Of a stretch of DNA of 10,889 nt, positions 1-5,950 are shown piece by piece. The position numbers and the translations under genes are program-made. Position 1 is the stretch's first letter; the number at the start of each line of letters is the position of its first letter. This DNA comes from an uncultured Clostridia bacterium (lineage in GTDB: Bacteria > Bacillota > Clostridia > Christensenellales > Borkfalkiaceae), in contig CALVXL010000110.1 in assembly GCA_944369635.1 (NCBI GenBank), positions 1 through 10,889 on the forward strand, given 5' to 3'. The notes beneath the pieces are model-generated. The model saw only the letters and a program-made list of their open reading frames with translations. It searched no databases and was not told where the DNA came from.

Positions 1-250
1 GCGTTATCTGATTTGCCTGCGCCCCCCGACCGTCTTTACCGATTTTTTCGCCAAAACCGCCCGATATGCCGCGATTATCCTTTCTGCCGCTCGATTCGTC
101 GCGCCTTTTTTTTGCCCGTTTCACGCCCGTTTGAGCAGCTTTTACGCCGCTTTCCGCACTTTTCGTCGCAAAAAACGCGGATGATTTTTCAGGTTTTGCC
201 GCGCTGCGCCTTCTGCGCGGCGCGGCAGATTTTCTTTTTTTGCTCTTCAT
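1..250 (-). CDS. 5' part of a very basic protein, possibly the N-terminus of RNase R (runs off the left edge)
   Basis: An ATG at 250-248, preceded by GGAG with a 6-nt gap, opens a frame with no stop for 83 codons to the window edge. The peptide is extremely rich in Lys, Arg, Ser, Ala and Gly (it begins MKSKKRKSAAPRRRRSAAKP) and has no hydrophobic core or recognisable domain in the visible part, so this is probably a disordered nucleic-acid-binding extension. In many clostridia the gene after secG is rnr (RNase R), which often carries basic terminal extensions, so RNase R is the best guess from context alone. A terminator hairpin separates it from secG, and I see no promoter in the short gap, so expression may depend on read-through. 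It could also be an unrelated basic protein or a chance frame. Confidence 0.5.
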   Translation of the reverse strand, partial: MKSKKRKSAAPRRRRSAAKPEKSSAFFATKSAESGVKAAQTGVKRAKKRRDESSGRKDNRGISGGFGEKIGKDGRGAQANQIT

Positions 251-263
251 GCAATGCTCCGTT

Positions 264-299
264 ATAAAAAAAGGCTGTTTCCGCATCGGGAAACAGCCG
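264..299 (-). terminator. Intrinsic terminator after secG
   Basis: Perfect 10-bp stem (plus-strand arms 273-282 and 289-298, loop GCATCG), followed on the minus strand by a run of seven T. It ends the secG transcript 15 nt after the stop codon. It sits just ahead of the ribosome site of the next gene (GGAG at 257-260), so it could also act as a partial terminator that tunes read-through. Confidence 0.88.
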
Positions 300-313
300 T
301 AAATTCAAGCAGA

Positions 314-619
314 TCAGAACAACTGCAAAATACAGAACGCCACCGCGAGAACGCAAAAGATGATGGCGCTGACGACCGTCATTTTCCGCAGTTTACTCTC
401 GTTGGTCTTGCTTTTGTTCTTGCTCAAAAAAGTCTCCGTCGTGCCGCCAAGTGCGCTCACGCCCGAAGAGTTGCTCGGCTGAAACAATACAACGCAAATG
501 ATAAAAAGCGCGCATAAAATCATGATGATCAACATGATGGTTTTGATGATCGGAAAAGCTCCAAAAATACCGCCGATGTTATCGCCGGCAAGCAACATAT
601 TTAACATTCGTCCGTTCAT
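314..619 (-). CDS. secG: SecG, preprotein translocase subunit
   Basis: Small membrane subunit of the SecYEG channel, which helps SecA-driven protein export across the cytoplasmic membrane. The 101-residue product has two hydrophobic helices (about 24-46 and 81-98). Between them is the family's characteristic loop: the motif VLFQPSNSSGVSALGG (about 43-59), then a TETFLSKNKSK-like stretch and a basic segment before helix 2. Length and layout are typical of Firmicute SecG. The ATG at 619 is supported by GGAG six nt upstream. The roughly 20 residues before helix 1 are longer than in many homologues, so a later ATG (residue 5 or 8) cannot be excluded. It follows gpmI on the same strand but has its own promoter in the 130-bp gap and ends at a strong terminator. 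Confidence 0.95.
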   Translation of the reverse strand: MNGRMLNMLLAGDNIGGIFGAFPIIKTIMLIIMILCALFIICVVLFQPSNSSGVSALGGTTETFLSKNKSKTNESKLRKMTVVSAIIFCVLAVAFCILQLF

Positions 620-683
620 ATTATTCTCCGAATTCTTTTGATTTTATTCCCGCCGCCGTCAATCTGACTTTGCGACTTATTTT

Positions 684-712
684 ATTTTAGCATACTCCCG
701 CTTATTTTACAA
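684..712 (-). promoter_or_regulatory. Promoter of secG
   Basis: On the minus strand, TTGTAA (plus 707-712) is followed after exactly 17 bp by TAAAAT (684-689). TG one base before the -10 box makes it an extended -10 element. It lies 65 bp upstream of the secG start and downstream of the gpmI stop, so secG can be transcribed independently of gpmI. Confidence 0.7.
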
Positions 713-749
713 GCGATTTACATAAAAATTTTCCCGATTGCGACGTTTT

Positions 750-2288
750 TTAACGGATAAGCAGGCTTTTTCCCGTCATTTCGGCGGGTACGGGCACATT
801 CATTACGTCCAAAAGCGTGGGAGCGATGTCTGCAAGGACGCCGCCGTCTTTAAGCTTTTTGCCCTTTACGCTTTCGCTTACGACAATAAACGGCACTTTG
901 TTTGTGGAATGCGCGGTAAACGGCGAGCCGTCCGCATCCAGCATCTTATCGGCATTGCCGTGATCGGCGGTAACCAGCGCGGAGCCGCCCTTTTCCAGCA
1001 CCTTGTCCACGATCTTTTTTACACAGTTATCCACCGTTTCCACCGCCTTGACCGCCGCGGGAATCACGCCCGTATGTCCGACCATGTCGCAGTTGGCAAA
1101 ATTGAGGATAATGACGTCGTAAATATCTTTATCGATCTCTTCAAGCACTTTATCGGTGACGAGATATGCGCTCATTTCGGGTTGCAGGTCGTAAGTTGCC
1201 ACTTTCGGCGAGGGAATAAGATCGCGGTCTTCGTTCTTGTTGGGCGCTTCCACGCCGCCGTTAAAGAAGAAGGTAACGTGCGCATATTTTTCCGTTTCGG
1301 CGATCCTTAACTGACGCATACCGAGATTTGCGATATATTCGCCGAGCGTATTTTTTAACGACTGCGGCTTGAACGCGATGCGCACGTTATGAAAAGACGC
1401 GTCGTATTGCGTGAAGCAAACGTAAACGGGATCGAGAAACCCTGTTTTCCTTTCGAAACCGCTGAAATCTTTTTCCGTCATCGCGCGGGTGATCTGGCGC
1501 GCCCTGTCGGGGCGGAAGTTGAAGAAGATGATGGAATCGCCTTTTTCAATGAGCGCAACGGGCTTACCGTTTTCCACGACGTTTGCGGGAAGCATAAATT
1601 CGTCCGTCACGCCGTTTTTATAGGAATTTTCGATGTACTCGGCGGGATCTTCCGCTTTTTCACCGTTGCCGAGCGTGAACATATCGTACGCTTTTTCCAC
1701 TCTGTCCCAACGGTTATCGCGGTCCATCACGTAATATCTGCCGCCAACGGAAGCGATTTTGCCGACGCCGATCTTTTTCATTTCCGCCTGCAAATCCCTT
1801 ACGAAGCCCGCGCCCGACGTGGGAGAAACGTCTCTGCCGTCCAAAAAACAATGCACGTAGACTTTTTCAAGACCTTTCTTTTTTGCCATTTCCAAAAGCG
1901 CGTAAAGGTGCGTGATGTGCGAATGCACCCCGCCCGTGGAAAGCAAACCGTAAAGATGCAGGTTCTTTCCGTTGTTCTTCGCGCTGTCCATCGCGTAATT
2001 GAGTTCGGAATTTTTGAAAAATTCACCGTCCTCGATATCTTTCGTGATTCTCGTAAGTTCCTGATAGACGATCCTGCCCGCGCCCATGTTGAGATGGCCG
2101 ACTTCGCTGTTTCCCATCTGTCCGTCGGGAAGACCGACCGAAAGTCCGCTCGCGCCCAAAAGCGTGGAAGGATATTCCTTCATAAGCGCCTTGACGTTGG
2201 GACTGCCTTCCATTTCAATGGCGTTACCCTTCTTTTCGTTGCTGATTCCGTAACCGTCCATAATGATGATCATATTTGGTTTATTCAT
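750..2288 (-). CDS. gpmI: 2,3-bisphosphoglycerate-independent phosphoglycerate mutase
   Basis: Cytoplasmic glycolytic enzyme that interconverts 3- and 2-phosphoglycerate using two metal ions (usually Mn) and a phosphoserine intermediate. The 512-residue length is standard for GpmI. All expected metal ligands are visible: D11 (in MDGYG), the phosphorylated S61 (GNSEVGH), D401 and H405 (DMVGHTG), D442 and H443 (TADHGN) and H460 (AHST). Substrate residues are also present: H122 (GGVHSH), the 150-153 DGRD motif, R184, R190, R259/R262 (FRPDR) and K334. The first and last parts (about 1-80 and 310-512) form the phosphatase-like domain, with the transferase domain inserted between. The ATG at 2288 has GGAG eight nt upstream and its own promoter. 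It lies upstream of secG, as in many clostridial glycolysis loci. Nothing is missing, so it should be active. Confidence 0.98.
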   Translation of the reverse strand: MNKPNMIIIMDGYGISNEKKGNAIEMEGSPNVKALMKEYPSTLLGASGLSVGLPDGQMGNSEVGHLNMGAGRIVYQELTRITKDIEDGEFFKNSELNYAMDSAKNNGKNLHLYGLLSTGGVHSHITHLYALLEMAKKKGLEKVYVHCFLDGRDVSPTSGAGFVRDLQAEMKKIGVGKIASVGGRYYVMDRDNRWDRVEKAYDMFTLGNGEKAEDPAEYIENSYKNGVTDEFMLPANVVENGKPVALIEKGDSIIFFNFRPDRARQITRAMTEKDFSGFERKTGFLDPVYVCFTQYDASFHNVRIAFKPQSLKNTLGEYIANLGMRQLRIAETEKYAHVTFFFNGGVEAPNKNEDRDLIPSPKVATYDLQPEMSAYLVTDKVLEEIDKDIYDVIILNFANCDMVGHTGVIPAAVKAVETVDNCVKKIVDKVLEKGGSALVTADHGNADKMLDADGSPFTAHSTNKVPFIVVSESVKGKKLKDGGVLADIAPTLLDVMNVPVPAEMTGKSLLIR

Positions 2289-2320
2289 AATTCATTCTCC
2301 GAAATTTTTTTCCACGCATT

Positions 2321-2349
2321 ATTTTACCCCATTTCGGGCGGAAAAGCAA
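2321..2349 (-). promoter_or_regulatory. Promoter of gpmI
   Basis: On the minus strand, TTGCTT (plus 2344-2349) and TAAAAT (2321-2326) are separated by exactly 17 bp. The -10 box lies 32 bp upstream of the gpmI start codon, leaving a short leader with the GGAG ribosome site. Confidence 0.7.
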
Positions 2350-2436
2350 GTATTTGCACCGCACGCGGCCCCACGAAGAAAAATTTTTCCCCATCTTTTT
2401 GAAATGCGCTTTGAATTTCTGCTTTTTAAACGATGT

Positions 2437-2462
2437 GCGCCCGCACGAGAATGTGCGGGCGC
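2437..2462 (-). terminator. GC-rich hairpin downstream of the two-TM protein gene, possible weak terminator
   Basis: Perfect 10-bp stem (arms 2437-2446 and 2453-2462, loop GAGAAT). It lies downstream of the 2587-3525 gene and upstream of the gpmI promoter, where a terminator would be expected. Neither strand has a proper T run right after the stem (the minus strand continues ACATCGTTTAAAA), so termination would be weak or protein-assisted. It could equally be a 3'-end stabilising hairpin. Confidence 0.45.
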
Positions 2463-2474
2463 GATAAAAAAGCG

Positions 2475-2534
2475 GACGGCTCCCCCTCAGTTTTTGCCGA
2501 CGGCAATTTTTCAGCCGTCGCTCCCCCCTCGGGG
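2475..2534. repeat. Candidate dispersed intergenic repeat with internal hairpin
   Basis: The stretch holds two near-identical C-rich direct repeats (CTCCCCCTC at 2480-2488, CTCCCCCCTC at 2521-2530). They flank a hairpin with a 7-bp stem (CGACGGC 2498-2504, GCCGTCG 2514-2520). A further GACGGC copy is at 2475-2480, so it can form alternative pairings. The layout of 'CTCCCCCTCAG', a palindrome and another 'GCTCCCCC' block recalls short palindromic repeats scattered between genes of gut clostridia. That is a remembered resemblance; copy number cannot be seen here. Confidence 0.4.
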
Positions 2535-2586
2535 TTTTGAACCGACAATTTATGAATATGCGTTCTTGCCGCGCGTTTTTAATTCA

Positions 2587-3525
2587 TCACGCCTTCACCC
2601 ACTTTGCATACAAAACGAGCTGATGATAGGGCGTGAATTCGTCTGCAAACGCGGAAACAGGTACGCAATCTTTTTCAAAGTTCCAAGGTTTCGTGCAACG
2701 GCTGTCCTTAAACCAGCCCGCAAAAGCATATCCTTCGAGATAGTGATTTTCGGGAATCATGTTTACGATCAAACCGCCGTATCTCTCTTCGCTCACCCAT
2801 AAAACGTCGTCCGCACGGCCGCTGACGTTCATGGAATACATCACGTTGGCGCGTTTTAACGAAGGAAAACTTTCATCTTCTTGATTGCGATAAAACTCAT
2901 AAAATTCTTCGCAGATATAGATATCTACTTCGGAAGAAACCAAACCGATCACACAATTCGGATTTCCCGCAAATATCCTTTTCAAATTCGGAAAAGAATC
3001 GAAACTTTCATTGAATTTGAGATCGGAATAATAAAGCGTTTCCAAATTCGCGCTTGCAAAGAGTTTTGCGCGGTTACGGTTTGCCCTGTCGTTTACGGCA
3101 ATCACCTTTCTGCTGCGAATCCGTTCGGGAATGACGATCGTATTTTTCATCTTTCCCTGTTCGCTGAACCCCGCAATCAAAATGTTATCGCCTTTTTCCT
3201 GGCACACAAAATCTCCGAAGACAAACTCGCTTTTCCAATAGGAATTGAAAGAACACAACTTTACGTTGACACAACTGTAACACGATATTCCAAACAACAA
3301 CATCAAAGCCAACGGAATGGAAAAACACATGATCAGCGCCTTACGCTCCCGATTTTTCGCGCGCGCGATTTCCGCCGCATGCGCCTCATCATGCACGGCG
3401 ACTTGCGTATTTGTCTGACGCTTCGAAAAATAACGTTTCTTTTTTTTGTTTTCGCTTACGATGAGGTAAATGATTACCGCAAAATACAGCAGATAATAAA
3501 AAATCAAAAAAATCCCCGCGTTCAT
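2587..3525 (-). CDS. Two-TM membrane protein with leucine-rich-like stretch and C-terminal Listeria-Bacteroides type repeat
   Basis: Function unknown. The ATG at 3525 is chosen because AAGGGG sits five nt upstream. The frame extends 23 codons further to a TTG that lacks a ribosome site. The 312-residue product has TM helix 1 at about 3-23, a basic and Ala/Glu-rich linker (25-62), TM helix 2 at about 63-82, and a roughly 230-residue C-terminal part. If the linker is cytoplasmic, both ends lie outside the cell. Residues about 115-190 recall BspA-type leucine-rich repeats (a VIPERIRSRKVIAV element, then FASANLETLYYSDL and SFPNLKRIFAG spaced like repeat units). Residues about 262-310 match the InlB B-repeat / Listeria-Bacteroides pattern: EGYAFAGWFKDS, a K-P-W-N-F element and a final LYAKW. 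Such modules usually sit on surface or adhesion proteins. Cysteines cluster at 81-91. It is a single gene flanked by promoters and hairpins on both sides. Confidence 0.8.
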   Translation of the reverse strand: MNAGIFLIFYYLLYFAVIIYLIVSENKKKKRYFSKRQTNTQVAVHDEAHAAEIARAKNRERKALIMCFSIPLALMLLFGISCYSCVNVKLCSFNSYWKSEFVFGDFVCQEKGDNILIAGFSEQGKMKNTIVIPERIRSRKVIAVNDRANRNRAKLFASANLETLYYSDLKFNESFDSFPNLKRIFAGNPNCVIGLVSSEVDIYICEEFYEFYRNQEDESFPSLKRANVMYSMNVSGRADDVLWVSEERYGGLIVNMIPENHYLEGYAFAGWFKDSRCTKPWNFEKDCVPVSAFADEFTPYHQLVLYAKWVKA

Positions 3526-3651
3526 TTCGTCCCCTTTTTTTGCTTTTCTGCTATTACAACGAAACGAACCGCGCATTTGTCCCAAAATACGCAAATATTT
3601 TTATAAAAAATTTTTAAAGATCCAAAACGTCGGGAAAAGTTATAAAGTTTG

Positions 3652-3700
3652 ATATAAAAAAAGAAGCGCGCAAACGGATTGCATCGTTTGCGCGCTTCTT
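3652..3700 (-). terminator. Strong intrinsic terminator of the DUF1003 gene
   Basis: Perfect 16-bp stem (arms 3661-3676 and 3685-3700, loop GATTGCAT). On the minus strand the downstream arm runs into TTCTTTTTTTATATC. It lies about 130 bp after the stop of the 3828-4340 gene and stops transcripts before they reach the 2587-3525 gene. Confidence 0.85.
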
Positions 3701-3706
3701 AAAATG

Positions 3707-3733
3707 ACGTCAGATTTTTTGAAAATCTGACGT
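3707..3733. repeat. Perfect 12-bp inverted repeat (hairpin) next to the terminator
   Basis: Arms ACGTCAGATTTT (3707-3718) and AAAATCTGACGT (3722-3733) have a 3-nt loop, only 6 bp from the terminator stem. On the minus strand it is followed by CATTTTAAG, a poor T run. The terminator hairpin lies beyond it, so in the transcript the two would form tandem hairpins. The 3705-3712 segment TGACGTCA is itself palindromic. It may be a first, weak terminator, an RNA-stabilising structure or a protein-binding site. Confidence 0.7.
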
Positions 3734-3827
3734 AAAAACATCGTTGTTTCAGGGCGTTTTCAAAAGGTAACGATCGATCTTTCCGATTTTACTTTAAATG
3801 CACTTTACCTTTCAAAACGATCGGATT

Positions 3828-4340
3828 TTAATTTTTATCCAACTTTTCTTCCGTTTCTTTGATGTATTTTGCCAAAGCATCCTGCTTTGCCAGAATACGA
3901 TTGATTTTATTGTGCAGATCCTCTATCAGAATTTCCGTTTTCAGATTCACTTTATAATCGTTTTCCGCCCTGCGCCTGTCCTTTTCTTCCTGGCGGTTCT
4001 GGCTCATCATGATCAAAGGCGCCTGTATCGCCGCCACGCAGGACAAAACAAGATTGAGTAAAATAAACGGATAAGGATCAAACGCTTTGCCGGCAAGCAA
4101 CGCGTTTACGACCATCCACAATACCAGCACGCCCACAAATGAAAAGATAAAAGCCCAGCTCCCCGCAAATTTGGCGATTTTGTCCGCCGCACGTTGTCCG
4201 AACGTATATCCCTTTTTGGATTCCTTTTCCGTATCGACGGAAATTTTACTGCTGACGAGCAAACTTAAAATTTCCTCGTCCGTCATGTCGTGCTTGATAT
4301 CTTTCACGATCTCTCTGATCAATGCGTTTTTATCTTTCAT
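3828..4340 (-). CDS. DUF1003 family membrane protein
   Basis: The 170-residue product has the DUF1003 layout. An N-terminal soluble, charged helical part (1-45) comes first, then the entry motif FGQRAADKIAKFAGSWAFI (about 47-65). Two TM helices follow (about 60-82 and 90-112), joined by a short loop with the family's FDPYPFILLNLVLS element, then AAIQAPLIMMSQNRQEEKDR (103-122) and a long charged coiled-coil-like C-terminus to 170. Short tails on both sides of a helical pair suggest both ends are cytoplasmic. I know of no established biochemical role for the family. The ATG at 4340 is preceded by GGAGG with a somewhat long 10-nt gap. It is a single-gene unit closed by tandem hairpins at 3652-3733. 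A tandem repeat sits about 50-70 bp upstream of the start. Confidence 0.9.
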   Translation of the reverse strand: MKDKNALIREIVKDIKHDMTDEEILSLLVSSKISVDTEKESKKGYTFGQRAADKIAKFAGSWAFIFSFVGVLVLWMVVNALLAGKAFDPYPFILLNLVLSCVAAIQAPLIMMSQNRQEEKDRRRAENDYKVNLKTEILIEDLHNKINRILAKQDALAKYIKETEEKLDKN

Positions 4341-4387
4341 ATTTGTATATCCTCCGTAACAAAATTTTTACCGCTTTCCGCGTTTTT

Positions 4388-4409
4388 ATGTTCCGCGGAT
4401 GTTCCGCGG
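4388..4409. repeat. 11-bp tandem direct repeat (two exact copies) upstream of the DUF1003 gene
   Basis: ATGTTCCGCGG occurs twice head to tail (4388-4398 and 4399-4409). Each copy contains the palindrome CCGCGG, and the spacing is one helical turn (11 bp). It lies 48-69 bp upstream of the minus-strand start codon at 4340, a position suited to an operator, but it could be a simple duplication. I found no clean -35/-10 pair around it. Confidence 0.6.
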
Positions 4410-4526
4410 ACGCTTTGCCTCACCTTTCATCTAATTAAAAAAATCAAAAATTAAAAACCGCTATCCTTCGCGCTTATTTCCGTCCGATATCGTTTATCAA
4501 AGCCAAATCTCCCGAACGGTTTTCCT

Positions 4527-4556
4527 TTCACTTTTATCGCGTTTGCCGCATATGAT
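4527..4556 (+). promoter_or_regulatory. Possible promoter of the small membrane protein gene at 4580
   Basis: TTCACT (4527-4532), an 18-bp spacer and TATGAT (4551-4556). The -10 box is good and the -35 box matches at four of six bases. The transcript would start near 4563, giving a leader of only about 17 nt. Confidence 0.45.
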
Positions 4557-4579
4557 GACAAAAAAACGGTAACAAAGAA

Positions 4580-4981
4580 ATGCGTAAAATTTTAAATGTA
4601 GGAATCAACGACCTTTGGCTGACCGCCTTTTTTGCCGTATTGCTGATAAACTTGGTGTTAAGCCTGGTGATACCGCTGTCGCCCGACGACGAAAAAGTTC
4701 ATCTGGACGTCGTTATGCGAACCGCAACGGCGGTTCTTGCGGGGTATTTTATCAGCAAGAATTTTATCGATAAAAAACCGATCGCGCTGACCGACGAGGG
4801 CGAAAACGCACGGCACGTCTTCCAGACCACGGCGGTGGCGATTATCGGCCTTTTTTCCTTAGGAATGATGCTTGTAATACGATATGCACCCGCTTTGCCC
4901 TATACGTCCGCAACCGTTTCGCAGATACGGGATTTATATTTAGGTTCCGTTGCGTTTCTGATGGGAACGTCAGGAAAATAA
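4580..4981 (+). CDS. Small multi-TM membrane protein, function unknown
   Basis: Not a family I can name. The 133-residue product is strongly hydrophobic, with likely TM segments at about 12-33, 44-60 and 82-100 and a weaker one near 115-130. Between the first two is an acidic loop (SPDDEKVHLD, 34-43). A charged loop after the second (DKKPIALTDEGENARH, about 64-79) precedes the third. It is one of only two plus-strand genes in the window. It diverges from the DUF1003 gene (239-bp gap) and converges with the lipoprotein gene (48-bp gap). The ribosome site is weak (AAAGAA close to the ATG), but the coherent membrane profile and the promoter-like -10 box argue that it is real. The next in-frame Met is at residue 46, inside the second helix, so no better start is visible. 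Confidence 0.68.
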   Translation: MRKILNVGINDLWLTAFFAVLLINLVLSLVIPLSPDDEKVHLDVVMRTATAVLAGYFISKNFIDKKPIALTDEGENARHVFQTTAVAIIGLFSLGMMLVIRYAPALPYTSATVSQIRDLYLGSVAFLMGTSGK

Positions 4982-5029
4982 TGCGATCTGCTTGCCGATG
5001 TTTTTATCTTTCGTTGAAACAGATCACTT

Positions 5030-5590
5030 CTATTCCCAAAAAATCTGCAGCGTTACGGTATAATGATCGGTATAAGTATCAATATCTTCAAAAGAATAAT
5101 TGTCCACCGTATATTCAAACGACGCCTTTTCCAGACAATTCTCGTCGGTATATAAAAGGATTTCGTTATCGGAAGAACGGGTATAATAATCCCCGTCGAA
5201 TTCCACAACATACGGCCACGTACGGTACCCGATCATCACATAAAGCGATAATTTAAGATTCAGACGGACAACCCCCGTATCGCAAACGACAAGCTGCTCG
5301 CCCTGATTTTCGACCTCGGTCGAATAATTCCAATTATAAATGCCCGAATACTGTTTTTTATCTATTAAATTCACCGTGTCGCCGGAACCGTTCTTGTTTG
5401 TAATGTTTAACTGTAGTTGCTGAACGGCATACTGTTTTTTTGCATTGATGTCGAGTTTTACGTGCGCAACGTCGTATTGATGCTTTGCCTCAGGCATGTT
5501 ATCGGCACCACTTTTTTCCCCTTTCTGCTCACATGCGGCAAACCCGAAACACAAAAAGAGCGCCACAATTACGGAAAGTAATTTTTTCAC
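5030..5590 (-). CDS. Predicted lipoprotein, function unknown
   Basis: The GTG at 5590 is chosen as start: GGAGG lies seven nt upstream, and the product then opens directly with a signal peptide. The frame extends 14 codons further to an ATG at 5632 that lies almost on the promoter and would bury the signal. From the GTG the protein has 186 residues: KK after the start, a hydrophobic core (about 4-18) and the lipobox F-A-A-C with C20 as lipidated cysteine. The mature part begins with a short charged linker (EQKGEKSGADN). The rest is polar and rich in Tyr, Asn, Asp and Thr with alternating hydrophobic residues, suggesting a beta-rich extracytoplasmic domain. It has no domain I recognise. It has its own promoter and is not obviously in an operon. 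Confidence 0.8.
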   Translation of the reverse strand: MKKLLSVIVALFLCFGFAACEQKGEKSGADNMPEAKHQYDVAHVKLDINAKKQYAVQQLQLNITNKNGSGDTVNLIDKKQYSGIYNWNYSTEVENQGEQLVVCDTGVVRLNLKLSLYVMIGYRTWPYVVEFDGDYYTRSSDNEILLYTDENCLEKASFEYTVDNYSFEDIDTYTDHYTVTLQIFWE

Positions 5591-5620
5591 ATTATCTCCT
5601 CCGAATATATTTTCAAAATC

Positions 5621-5649
5621 ATCATACCACAATTAATCCGAAAATTCAA
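5621..5649 (-). promoter_or_regulatory. Promoter of the lipoprotein gene
   Basis: On the minus strand, TTGAAT (plus 5644-5649), a 17-bp spacer and TATGAT (5621-5626). The -10 box is 30 bp upstream of the GTG start, which supports that start over the ATG at 5632. Confidence 0.75.
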
Positions 5650-5745
5650 CATATATTCTTCGATTTTCCCATTCTTTCCGTTTCGAAAAATCAATAAAGA
5701 ATTTGTCGGTATCAGTTATATATCTCACGAATACAAAATAAACAA

Positions 5746-5780
5746 ACAGCCGAATTTTCGTAAAACAAAAATTCGGCTGT
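5746..5780 (-). terminator. Terminator-like hairpin after the cyclophilin-like gene
   Basis: Perfect 13-bp stem (arms 5746-5758 and 5768-5780, 9-nt loop), followed on the minus strand by TTGTTTATTTTG. It lies about 170 bp after the stop at 5951, at the end of the LysR-linked operon. The tail is T-rich but interrupted, so efficiency may be moderate. On the plus strand the tail is AATTTTC, so weak bidirectional use is possible. Confidence 0.65.
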
Positions 5781-5950
5781 AATTTTCTAAAAAAATTAAT
5801 TTTCATGGCATTTACGGATAGAAAAGAAAAATAATTTATCGCAAGCGAAAGTTTAAAAAGTTTTTTAATGAATTCGCAATATCTATAACCGCCCCGTTCC
5901 GTTCGGATAAACGTTGGCACAAGCAAGCAGGTTTTCCTCTCTTCCGATGA

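Larger units (their letters stand above)
2289..2586. other. 298-bp intergenic region between gpmI and the two-TM protein gene
   Basis: It holds the gpmI ribosome site and promoter (2321-2349), the GC-rich hairpin (2437-2462) and the repeat-like block (2475-2534). The part from 2535 to 2586 shows nothing I can assign. The plus-strand frame across this region has no ribosome site and continues antisense into the neighbouring gene, so I do not regard it as coding. Confidence 0.6.
5591..5950. other. 360-bp AT-rich intergenic region
   Basis: It holds the lipoprotein promoter (5621-5649) and the terminator for the operon to its right (5746-5780). The minus-strand frame 5926-5633 has a TTG start, no ribosome site, and reads through both signals, so I treat it as non-coding. 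The segment 5781-5950 is AT-rich with nothing else I can assign. It is the 3' trailer of the cyclophilin-like gene. Confidence 0.6.

Noticed and set aside
1389..2402. Long plus-strand frame of 337 residues antisense to gpmI
   Set aside because: Shadow of a strongly conserved gene; no ribosome site and no recognisable domain.
2531..2550. GGGGTTTTGAACC as a possible tRNA T-arm
   Set aside because: No acceptor, anticodon or D-arm pairing can be built around it on either strand.
2263..2802. Plus-strand frame of 179 residues across the gpmI upstream region
   Set aside because: No ribosome site; it covers the gpmI promoter, the repeat block and antisense of the two-TM gene.
4981..5256. Plus-strand frame right after the small membrane protein gene, overlapping its stop
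   Set aside because: It is antisense to the lipoprotein gene, has no ribosome site and no domain.
5633..5926. Minus-strand frame of 97 residues in the 5591-5950 gap
   Set aside because: It starts with TTG without a ribosome site and reads through a 13-bp hairpin and the lipoprotein promoter; composition is like random AT-rich DNA.
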